64,000 nt of DNA from CAZGAQ01 sp964523405 (GTDB lineage: Bacteria; Planctomycetota; Phycisphaerae; UBA1845; Fen-1342): the NCBI GenBank assembly GCA_964523405.1, contig CAZGAQ010000017.1, forward strand, positions 26,608 to 90,607. Reading direction: 5' to 3'. The notes under the pieces were generated by a model, which saw only the letters and a program-made list of their open reading frames with translations, was not told the DNA's origin and ran no database searches. Position numbers and translations under genes: made by a program. Below, piece by piece: positions 18,521 to 25,766 of this stretch (the stretch's first letter is position 1; every line of letters begins with the position of its first letter).

Positions 18521-18559
18521 CCGAATTGCGAACAGCGAGTAGCAAGTAGCGAGTTACGG
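18521..18559. repeat. AGCGAGTAGCAAGTAGCGAG phrase repeat between nuoD and nuoH
   Basis: The gap holds degenerate 7- to 9-nt units of the form GCGAACAGCGAGTAGCAAG and TAGCGAGTTACGG. The same type of unit (AATAGCGAATAACGAATTCG) recurs at 21338-21358 between nuoK and nuoL. No open frame or terminator is present. Confidence 0.6.
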
Positions 18560-18586
18560 AACCTCGAAACGCGACATTGGTCGGAT

Positions 18587-20263
18587 ATGAACAAATTCAC
18601 GAATGAGGACGCACTGAAGTCACGCTGGTCGCCGTCGGCGAAGGGCCGGGCGGTGGGCGTGTTTGCGGTGCTGGGGCTGGTGCTGCTGGCCGGCGCGGTC
18701 GGCGTGGGCGTGCTGGCGCAACGAGCGCAGGGCACGGCGTACGTCCTGCTGCTGGTCGCGGCGGTCGCGGTCGGGATCGCCGGCGTGAAGTGCCTGGCGG
18801 CGGCCTTCGTCATCCAGTTCGCGCGACTCGTGGGGCGCGTGCTCTTGGCGCTGGGGCTGCCGCTGTTCGCGGGGTTCCTGCTGTCGCTGGTGGTGATTGC
18901 GTGGTTGCCGGCGCTGCTGTACGCGGAGGTGGATCAGGCGAAAGCGGCCATCCTGGGCGGCGCGGCGGGGACGATGAGTGCGGACCAGATCGCCGCGTAT
19001 TACGGGACGATCTACAACATTCACGGGAGCTGTGCGTACCTGCAAGCCGGGGCGTACATCCCCTGGCTGTTCCAGTTCCAGATTACCCGCGACGTGATCA
19101 CGCTGATCGGGGCGGTGGGGTTCGTGTCGCTGGTTGCGATGTTCGGCATCTGGTGGGAACGCAAGGTCGCGGGGCGGATGCAGAGCCGGCTGGGGCCGAT
19201 GCGTGTGGGCGGGTGGCACGGCTGGGCGCAGTCGATGGCGGATGGCATCAAGCTGATTCAGAAGGAAGACATCTTCCTCGAAGGTGCGGATCGGGTGCTG
19301 TTCCGGATGGCCCCGTATATCGCCTTCATGCCGGCGCTGACGCTGTTCGTCGCGCTGCCGTTCAGTGCGGCGTGGGTGGGGCGCGACCTGGACGTCGGGC
19401 TGATCTTCATCTTCGCGATGATCGGGGTGGGCGTGGTCGGCGTGCTGCTCGGCGGGTGGGCGTCGAACAACAAGTGGAGCATGTACGGGGCGATGCGTGA
19501 AGCCTGCCAGATGATCTCGTATGAGATTCCGCTGGGGCTTGCGCTGCTGGTCCCGGTGATGCTGGTGGGGACCCTGAAGCTGACGGCGATCGGGGCGGCC
19601 CAGTCCGGCGGTTTCCACACGTGGCTGGCGTTCCAGAATCCGTTCGCCTTCGCGGCGTCGATCGTGTTCTTCATCGCGACATTGGCGAGCTGCAAGCGGG
19701 CGCCGTTCGATCTGCCCGAGGCGGAGAGCGAGCTGGTCGCGGGCTACATGACGGAGTACAGCGGGTTCCGCTGGTCGCTGTTCATGTTCGGCGAATACGC
19801 CGAGATGTGGGCGGTGGGCGGGCTGGCGGCGATCCTGTTCTTCGGAGCGTGGTATTCGCCGTTGCCGGCGGAGTGGGGTGCGGCCTGGGCGCATGGAACG
19901 CTGTGGCAGCGGGCGCTGCACGGCGTGGTCTATAGCGGGCCGCTGTGGTTCATCTTCAAGGGCTTCTTCTTTTTCTTCGTGCAACTGTGGCTGCGGTGGA
20001 CGCTGCCGCGGATTCGCCTGGACCAGGTGATGTACGCGTGCGTACAGGTGCTGCTGCCCCTGATGCTGGTGGTGCTGCTGGGCAACACGCTATGGATGCT
20101 GTTTGTCCGCAACGGCGCGATCGTGGCGCTGGTCGCTAACTTCATTCTGACGGCGATCGGGGCCGTGATGCTGATGGCGATTCTGTGGGTCGTCGTGTCC
20201 GGTTACGCGAACGGTCGGCGGTTGGTCGGTACGCAGGCGGTGAACGCGCTGCCGGGAGCGTAA
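18587..20263 (+). CDS. nuoH: NADH-quinone oxidoreductase subunit H, N-terminally extended
   Basis: The product is 558 residues from ATG 18587. The core from about residue 160 has WWERKVAGRMQSRLGPMRVG, DGIKLIQKEDI and CKRAPFDLPEAESELVAGY, the quinone-chamber signatures of NuoH/ND1. The family is normally about 320-430 residues. Here an extra region of about 150 residues with two or three added hydrophobic segments precedes the core (ARLVGRVLLALGLPLFAGF and others). The start is supported by position more than by a clear ribosome binding site. Confidence 0.93.
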   Translation: MNKFTNEDALKSRWSPSAKGRAVGVFAVLGLVLLAGAVGVGVLAQRAQGTAYVLLLVAAVAVGIAGVKCLAAAFVIQFARLVGRVLLALGLPLFAGFLLSLVVIAWLPALLYAEVDQAKAAILGGAAGTMSADQIAAYYGTIYNIHGSCAYLQAGAYIPWLFQFQITRDVITLIGAVGFVSLVAMFGIWWERKVAGRMQSRLGPMRVGGWHGWAQSMADGIKLIQKEDIFLEGADRVLFRMAPYIAFMPALTLFVALPFSAAWVGRDLDVGLIFIFAMIGVGVVGVLLGGWASNNKWSMYGAMREACQMISYEIPLGLALLVPVMLVGTLKLTAIGAAQSGGFHTWLAFQNPFAFAASIVFFIATLASCKRAPFDLPEAESELVAGYMTEYSGFRWSLFMFGEYAEMWAVGGLAAILFFGAWYSPLPAEWGAAWAHGTLWQRALHGVVYSGPLWFIFKGFFFFFVQLWLRWTLPRIRLDQVMYACVQVLLPLMLVVLLGNTLWMLFVRNGAIVALVANFILTAIGAVMLMAILWVVVSGYANGRRLVGTQAVNALPGA

Positions 20264-20333
20264 GCGGCCCTGCGGTGGCGAGGATAACGGCGGGCGACGA
20301 GCCTGTGCGGTGCATAGAGACGGACGAGGTGAT

Positions 20334-20948
20334 ATGCGAAACAGACTACCTGCCATCGCGACAGCCCTGGCCGGAGCGGCCGCAGCGTGGGCGGCGGACG
20401 GAGCGGCGACCGCGTCGGCGCCTGTGACGCCGGGCGTGACGGGCGAGACGGTGGCGTTCTACGCGCTGGCGCTGCTCGTGGGCGGATCGGCACTGGGTTG
20501 CGTGCTGTCGGGCAAGATCGTGCGGATGGCGCTGTGCCTGCTGGGGACGCTGGGCGGGGTGGCGCTCTTGTACTTCCTGCTGTCGGCGACGTTCCTGGGC
20601 GTGATCCAGTTGATCGTGTACGCCGGCGGAACGCTGATCGTGATCGTGTTCGGCGTCATGCTGACGACGCGGCTGTACGGGCCGACGTTGCGGGCGAAGC
20701 CGCTTGAAGCGGCGATCGCGGGCATTGTGTGCCTGGCGTTGTTCGTCGGGCTGGCGTCGATCCTGACGCGGACGGTGTGGGCGAGCGCGGCCGCGCCGGC
20801 GGAGACGTTCCCGGTGGCGGCGTTCGGCCGAGCGTTGCTGACGACTTACCTGGTGCCGTTCGAATTGGCGAGCGTGCTGCTGCTGGCGGTGATGATCGGC
20901 GCGGCGTTCCTGGCGCAGCCGGCGGCGAAGAACGGCGAGACGAAGTAA
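20334..20948 (+). CDS. nuoJ: NADH-quinone oxidoreductase subunit J with signal-peptide-like N-terminus
   Basis: The product is 204 residues from ATG 20334 behind GAGG; GTG 20310 is an alternative. Five hydrophobic segments and the motif ATFLGVIQLIVYAGGTLIVIV fit NuoJ/ND6. Unusually, the first 34 residues look like a cleavable signal (RNRLPAIATALAGAAAAWAA) and a Thr/Ala/Pro linker before the first standard membrane segment. It precedes nuoK and nuoL. Confidence 0.93.
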   Translation: MRNRLPAIATALAGAAAAWAADGAATASAPVTPGVTGETVAFYALALLVGGSALGCVLSGKIVRMALCLLGTLGGVALLYFLLSATFLGVIQLIVYAGGTLIVIVFGVMLTTRLYGPTLRAKPLEAAIAGIVCLALFVGLASILTRTVWASAAAPAETFPVAAFGRALLTTYLVPFELASVLLLAVMIGAAFLAQPAAKNGETK

Positions 20949-21001
20949 GGGCGCGGTGTCGAGGCCGCAGCGAGTGAGAGAATCGCGGACCGGCCGCATG
21001 G

Positions 21002-21325
21002 ATGGATACTGAGATGTTCGTGATTGGACTGACGCACTACCTGGTCCTTGCCGCGTTTCTGTTCTGCTGCGGGCTGCTCGTGATGAGCACGAAGCGGAAC
21101 GCGGTCGGGATTCTGATCGGGGCCGAACTGGTGCTGAACGCGGCCGCCCTGAATCTCGTGGCGTTCGCGCGGTACCGGACCGGGGCGCTGGACGGGCAGA
21201 TTGTGACGCTGTTCGTCATTGTGCTCGCGGCCGCGGAGGCGGCGATCGCGATTGCGATCTTCGTGAACTACTACCGAGCCCTGGCGACGATCGACGCGGA
21301 CCAGGGGACGAGGCTGAAGGGATAA
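21002..21325 (+). CDS. nuoK: NADH-quinone oxidoreductase subunit K
   Basis: The product is 107 residues from ATG 21002, or 103 from ATG 21014, which gives the more typical MFVIGLTHYLVLAAFLFC start. Three hydrophobic segments, the glutamate in GAELVLNAAALNLVAF and a second in LAAAEAAIAIAIF match NuoK/ND4L, a proton-channel subunit. Confidence 0.95.
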   Translation: MDTEMFVIGLTHYLVLAAFLFCCGLLVMSTKRNAVGILIGAELVLNAAALNLVAFARYRTGALDGQIVTLFVIVLAAAEAAIAIAIFVNYYRALATIDADQGTRLKG

Positions 21326-21330
21326 GTGAC

Positions 21331-21512
21331 GAAGGCAGAATAGCGAATAACGAATTCGCAGCCTGCGGGTGAACACGAACGACGGCAGGCGCGAAGTGAG
21401 TGGCCGGAAGTAGGAAGGCAGAAGTCGGAAGTGAGAAGTGACGGCGCGAGTCGTGGCCTGTGACCACGGGTCCGGCGGATGGCTGAAGGCGGATAGCTGA
21501 GAGCTTTAGGCG
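21331..21512. repeat. Three kinds of phrase repeat filling the nuoK-nuoL gap
   Basis: In order, the 187-nt gap contains AATAGCGAATAACGAATTCG at 21339-21358, then units of GGAAGTAGGAAGGCAGAAG and TCGGAAGTGAGAAGTG at 21407-21440, then GGATAGCTGAGAGCTTTAGG at 21491-21510 directly before the nuoL ATG. Each kind has another copy in the window (nuoD-nuoH gap, epimerase leader, nuoL-nuoM gap). No gene is supported here. Confidence 0.7.
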
Positions 21513-23888
21513 ATGTCGAATCTTGAGACGATGCTGGTGGCCGGCGTGCTGATCCCCCTGGCGGGGTTCGTGCTGTTGGCGCTGTTCGGGGCGAAGCTGG
21601 GCAAACCGGCCGCGGGGTGGGTGGCGGTGCTGGCGATTGCGGCCAGTTGCGCGCTGTCGGCGATGGTCTTGTCGCAGTGGCTGGGGATGGACGCGACGGC
21701 GCGGGCGGCGGCGCGAACGGCGCCACACCTGTGGGCGAAGCTGGGCGATACGCCGCTGATGTTCGGCGTGAACCTGGACAGCCTGACGGTGATCATGTTC
21801 TTCATGGTCACGTTGATCAGCATGTGCATTTTCGTGTTCAGCGTCGGCTACATGTCCGGGCATTCGGACGAAATCGACGGCATCAGCAAGTATCACCGGT
21901 TCTTCACGTACCTGTGCCTGTTCGACTTCAGCATGCTGCTGCTGGTGATTGCCGACAGCCTGCTGCTGCTGTTCATCTCGTGGGAACTCGTCGGGTTGTG
22001 CTCGTACCTGCTGATCGGCTTCTACTTCCACAAGAAGAGCGCGTCGAACGCGGGCATGAAGGCGTTTATCACGAACCGCGTGGGCGACTTCGGGTTCATC
22101 ATCGGGATGGGCCTCGTGTTCCTGTATCTGAACGATCTTTCGCTCGCGGGAGCGGTGGGTAGCTTCCGCGAGCAGTACGGGCGGTTCCTGGCCGACCCGC
22201 ACACGCTGGTGGCGCCCCTCTTCACGTCGAGCTTCCTGGGCCTGAATCTCGCGACGTGGATGGGCATGCTGCTGTTCTGCGGCGCGATCGGCAAGTCGGC
22301 CCAGTTCCCGCTGCACGTGTGGCTGCCGGACGCGATGGAAGGCCCCACGCCGGTGTCGGCGTTGATTCACGCGGCGACGATGGTGGCCGCGGGCGTGTAC
22401 CTGACGGCCCGCATCTTCGTGCTGCTGACGCCGCAGGCGCAGCTATTCGTGGCGGTGATCGGCATGATCACGTTGACGATTGCGGCGCTGGTCGCGATCG
22501 TGCAGACGGATATCAAGAAGGTGCTCGCGTACTCCACGATCAGCCAGCTCGGCTACATGATGCTGGGCATGGGCGTCGGCGCGTGGATCGCGGCGTTGTT
22601 CCACCTGCTGACGCACGCGTTCTTCAAGGCCCTCATGTTCCTGGGCTCCGGGCAGGTCATCGAAGGCTGCCACCACGAGCAGGACATACGGAAGATGGGC
22701 GGCCTCTGGCGCAAGATGCCCGTCACGTGCTTCACGTTCCTCGTCGGCGTGCTGGCGATTGCGGGCGCGGGCATTCCGGCGCTGTGGATGCCGAATCACA
22801 CGCCGTTCGGGCTTGGCGGGTATTTCAGCAAGGATGAGATCCTCGCGGTCGCGTGGCACCGGGCATATGGCTCTGAACACCACGGGGCGGCGGCGGAAGA
22901 GCATGCCGCGAAACCCGAGGGACCTAGGGATCAAGGGATCGAGGGATCGAGGGAAGACGACGGACGCGTCGTGCTCGCGAGCTACACGGAAGAGCCGGCA
23001 GGACATGGGCGCGATGCCCGTGCGACACAGGCGGGGGGGATAGGTGACGAGCATGTGGACAATGCGGCCGTCACGCATGCGGCCGGGCATGGCGGGGCGC
23101 AGAAGCCCGGTCCGGCGTGGCTGTGGCTGGCGCTGTTCTGGGTTCCGGTAGGGATTGCCTACGTTACGCCGTTCTACATGATGCGGGCGTGGTGGCTGAC
23201 GTTCATGGGCAGGCCGCGAGATCATCACGTCTACGACCATGCCCACGAGTCGCCCTTGATGTGGCTGCCGCTCGTGGTGCTGGCGGCGGGGACGTTCGTG
23301 GCGAGCTACATGATCTTTCGGCCATTGGTGGCGGCGGCCGCGCCGGCGGGGCTGCTCACGCAGGTCTTTGACGGGGCGGCCGGCAGCGCGAGCGAATTGG
23401 CGCCGCACGCGACGATGATCGACCACGGGGCGCACGCGGTGCTGGCGAAGATCGTCGGCTTTGCGTTCGTGGCCGGCTTCTTCGTCGCGATCGTGATTTA
23501 CGCCCGCGGGCTGGCGGTGGGTGAGAAGCTCAAGCGGGCCTTCCTGCCGCTGCACACCGTGCTGGAGCACAAGTTCTACTTTGATGAGGCGTACGGGCTG
23601 GTGTGGGTGGGCGGCACGCACGTGCTCAAGAATGTGTGCTACGCCTTCGACAAATACGTCGTCGACGGGCTCGTAAACTTGTCGGCATGGGTGACGGAAC
23701 GGATTTCCGCGTTCAGCGGGTACGTGCTGGACAAGGGGCTGGTCGACGGGCTGGTGAACGGCGTCGGCGCGTCGGCGCTGAAGCTCGGCGGATTGGTGCG
23801 CAGCCCGCAGGTCGGGCGCGTGCGGAATTACATTCTGTTTGCGGCGGGCAGTGCGGCCGTCGTGGTGGTATGGATTGCGTTTGGGTAG
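21513..23888 (+). CDS. nuoL: NADH-quinone oxidoreductase subunit L with repeat-derived loop insertion
   Basis: The product is 791 residues, well above the usual 600-650. Antiporter-type motifs are intact: FISWELVGLCSYLLIGFYF, KSAQFPLHVWLPDAMEGPTP and AYSTISQLGYMMLGMG, with the expected charged residues for proton pumping. The C-terminal helix region also looks normal. Between about residues 450 and 530 there is a hydrophilic His/Glu/Gly-rich loop. Part of it is encoded by a GGGATCGA tandem repeat (22919-22956, peptide DQGIEGSRED) and a hairpin repeat (22995-23030, peptide PAGHGRDARATQAG). Both are in frame, and the gene is not broken. Confidence 0.95.
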   Translation: MSNLETMLVAGVLIPLAGFVLLALFGAKLGKPAAGWVAVLAIAASCALSAMVLSQWLGMDATARAAARTAPHLWAKLGDTPLMFGVNLDSLTVIMFFMVTLISMCIFVFSVGYMSGHSDEIDGISKYHRFFTYLCLFDFSMLLLVIADSLLLLFISWELVGLCSYLLIGFYFHKKSASNAGMKAFITNRVGDFGFIIGMGLVFLYLNDLSLAGAVGSFREQYGRFLADPHTLVAPLFTSSFLGLNLATWMGMLLFCGAIGKSAQFPLHVWLPDAMEGPTPVSALIHAATMVAAGVYLTARIFVLLTPQAQLFVAVIGMITLTIAALVAIVQTDIKKVLAYSTISQLGYMMLGMGVGAWIAALFHLLTHAFFKALMFLGSGQVIEGCHHEQDIRKMGGLWRKMPVTCFTFLVGVLAIAGAGIPALWMPNHTPFGLGGYFSKDEILAVAWHRAYGSEHHGAAAEEHAAKPEGPRDQGIEGSREDDGRVVLASYTEEPAGHGRDARATQAGGIGDEHVDNAAVTHAAGHGGAQKPGPAWLWLALFWVPVGIAYVTPFYMMRAWWLTFMGRPRDHHVYDHAHESPLMWLPLVVLAAGTFVASYMIFRPLVAAAAPAGLLTQVFDGAAGSASELAPHATMIDHGAHAVLAKIVGFAFVAGFFVAIVIYARGLAVGEKLKRAFLPLHTVLEHKFYFDEAYGLVWVGGTHVLKNVCYAFDKYVVDGLVNLSAWVTERISAFSGYVLDKGLVDGLVNGVGASALKLGGLVRSPQVGRVRNYILFAAGSAAVVVVWIAFG
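22919..22956. repeat. GGGATCGA tandem repeat inside nuoL
   Basis: The units GGGACCTAGGGATCAAGG and GATCGAGGGATCGAGGGAAG lie in frame in nuoL. The 22-nt stretch 22933-22954 is identical to 16721-16742 in the nuoB-nuoC gap. Confidence 0.8.
22995..23030. repeat. CATGGGC-GCGAT-GCCCGTG hairpin repeat inside nuoL
   Basis: CATGGGC (23004-23010) and GCCCGTG (23016-23022) pair around GCGAT with one G:U, flanked by AGCCGGCAGGA and CGACACAGG. The encoded peptide GHGRDARAT resembles strings produced by dispersed repeats in other genomes, as far as I can recall. It lies in a surface-loop region. Confidence 0.55.
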
Positions 23889-23916
23889 CGGCCGGCGCGT
23901 GTGGCCGCGTGGTCAG

Positions 23917-23977
23917 TAGCGTCGGACCTCCGTGTCCGACGGCTGTGCGACGTCAGGCACAGAGGCCTGACGCTACG
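23917..23977. repeat. Two opposed hairpin repeats (GTAGCGTC family) after nuoL
   Basis: Copy 1 (23917-23943, plus) has stem GTCGGAC/GTCCGAC. Copy 2 (23950-23977, minus) has stem GTCAGGC/GCCTGAC. Both are preceded by GTAGC in their own orientation and have 6-nt loops. The stems differ at two positions with compensating changes, G:C to A:T and A:T to G:C. A third copy is at 59158-59185. Confidence 0.8.
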
Positions 23978-24040
23978 GAAGGATGGGCGGCGCGCGCGAA
24001 GGTTGGCAGCAGGCAGCAGATTACGGACCGCGAAATGCGG

Positions 24041-24072
24041 AAAGCTGAGAGCTGATAGCTGAGGGCTTTGCA
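24041..24072. repeat. AGCTGATAGCTGA repeat in the nuoM leader
   Basis: AAAGCTGAGAGCTGATAGCT then GAGGGCTTTGCA lies directly before the nuoM GTG at 24073. GATAGCTGAG(A/G)GCTTT also occurs at 21492-21507 before nuoL. The GAGGG of the last unit is the likely nuoM ribosome binding site. Confidence 0.7.
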
Positions 24073-25695
24073 GTGGAAGGTCACTTGCTCAACTGGATCA
24101 TCTTCGTTCCCGCGTTGGCGGGCGTGCTGTGCCTGATCACGCCCAGCACGAAGGCGGTCAAGGTCATCGCCGTGCTGGCCAGCGGGCTGACGCTCCTGCT
24201 GTCGCTGGGGCTGTTCGGGCAGTTCACCGGGCCGGATGCGCTGAAGATTTTCGGCGACGGCTACGGCCAGAAGCTGCACGAGGTCACGCGGCTGACGTGG
24301 ATCACGCTGGGCAGCGGCGAGGGGGCGACGCCGATCCAGTACTTCGTCGGCATCGACGGACTGTCGTTCCCGTTGGTCATTCTGACCACGGTGGTCAGCT
24401 TCCTGGCGTGCCTGGCGAGCTGGAACATCGAGCACTGGAAGGTGAGTCACGGCGTGCGCGGCTACTTCTGCCTGTTTCTGCTGCTCGAGACGGGCATGCT
24501 GGGCGTGTTCTGCGCGTTGGACTTCTTCCTGTTCTACATCTTCTGGGAAGTGATGCTGCTGCCGATGTACTTCCTGATCGGCGTGTGGGGCGGGCCGCGG
24601 AAGGAATACGCCGCGATCAAGTTCTTCATCTACACCCTGGCGGGCAGCGTGCTGATGCTCGTCGTGCTGCTGGCGTTCTACTTCTATGCCCCAGTCGGGC
24701 ATCGGACGTTCGACCTGATCAAGATGGCGACGGACGTGGAGATTCAGAAGGCTTTCGGCAGTGCGATGTTCATGGGGTTCAAGTTCGCCCCGCTGATGTT
24801 CGTGCTGCTATACATCGGCTTTGCGGTGAAGGTGCCGGTATTCCCGTTCCACACGTGGTTGCCCGACGCGCACGTCGAGGCGCCGACGCCGATTTCGATG
24901 ATCCTGGCGGGCGTGCTGCTGAAGATGGGGGCGTACGGCCTGATGCGGATCAGCTACCCGATTCTGCCGCAGGCGGGCGTATGGGCGGCGTACGGGCTGG
25001 CGATCCTGGGCCTCATCAACATCATCTACGGCGCCCTGTGTGCGATGGCGCAGACGGACTTCAAGCGGCTGGTCGCGTACAGCTCGATCAGCCACATGGG
25101 CTACGTCCTGCTCGGTCTGGCGATCATGACGCCGGCCGGGTGGGAGGGGGCGATGTTCCAGGTGATCGCGCACGGCATTTCCAGCCCGATGTGCTTCTTC
25201 CTGGTCGGCGTGATTTATGACCGGGCGCACCACCGCGAGATCAACCGGTTCGGCGGGCTGTGGCTGAGCATGCCGGTGTACGGCTCGCTGGCGACGCTGG
25301 GCTTCTTTGCGTCGCTGGGCTTGCCGGGGCTGTGCGGCTTCATCGGCGAATTCTGGGTGCTGATCGCGACCTTCTCGGCGTCGCAGTGGGCCTGGGCGAA
25401 GCCGATCGCGGTGATCGCGGCGACGGGCGTGATTCTGACGGCCGCCTACATTCTGTGGATGATTCAGCGCGTGTACCTCGGCAAGCAGCGCGAGGAGTAC
25501 AAGGGCTTCCCCGAGGCCAGCGGCCGGGAGATTGCGATTCTCGTGCCTTTCGCGGCGCTGGCGATCGCTCTCGGCATCCTGCCGCAGCAGACGCTGTTCA
25601 ACTTCATGAACGGCACGCTGGGTCAGATTACCGACCTGTTCGGGCAGGCCATGCCGGCGGTTCAGGCGTCGGTGGCCGGGCTGATCGGGCACTAG
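24073..25695 (+). CDS. nuoM: NADH-quinone oxidoreductase subunit M
   Basis: The product is 540 residues from GTG 24073. It contains LFYIFWEVMLLPMYFLIGVW, VPVFPFHTWLPDAHVEAPTP and RLVAYSSISHMGYVLLGLAI, the signatures of the NuoM/ND4 antiporter-like subunit. About 14 membrane segments are evident. Start and binding site both sit at the end of a repeat. Confidence 0.96.
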   Translation: MEGHLLNWIIFVPALAGVLCLITPSTKAVKVIAVLASGLTLLLSLGLFGQFTGPDALKIFGDGYGQKLHEVTRLTWITLGSGEGATPIQYFVGIDGLSFPLVILTTVVSFLACLASWNIEHWKVSHGVRGYFCLFLLLETGMLGVFCALDFFLFYIFWEVMLLPMYFLIGVWGGPRKEYAAIKFFIYTLAGSVLMLVVLLAFYFYAPVGHRTFDLIKMATDVEIQKAFGSAMFMGFKFAPLMFVLLYIGFAVKVPVFPFHTWLPDAHVEAPTPISMILAGVLLKMGAYGLMRISYPILPQAGVWAAYGLAILGLINIIYGALCAMAQTDFKRLVAYSSISHMGYVLLGLAIMTPAGWEGAMFQVIAHGISSPMCFFLVGVIYDRAHHREINRFGGLWLSMPVYGSLATLGFFASLGLPGLCGFIGEFWVLIATFSASQWAWAKPIAVIAATGVILTAAYILWMIQRVYLGKQREEYKGFPEASGREIAILVPFAALAIALGILPQQTLFNFMNGTLGQITDLFGQAMPAVQASVAGLIGH

Positions 25696-25766
25696 GCGAC
25701 CGGGCGCGACCGGGACCCGCCCGGTGAGCGCCCGATGCGGTGAACGAAGCGCAAGACGGACGGACC

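Noticed and set aside
16743..18545. Minus-strand open frame of 600 codons across nuoC and nuoD
   Set aside because: It covers two conserved genes and the gap between them and has no recognisable domain.
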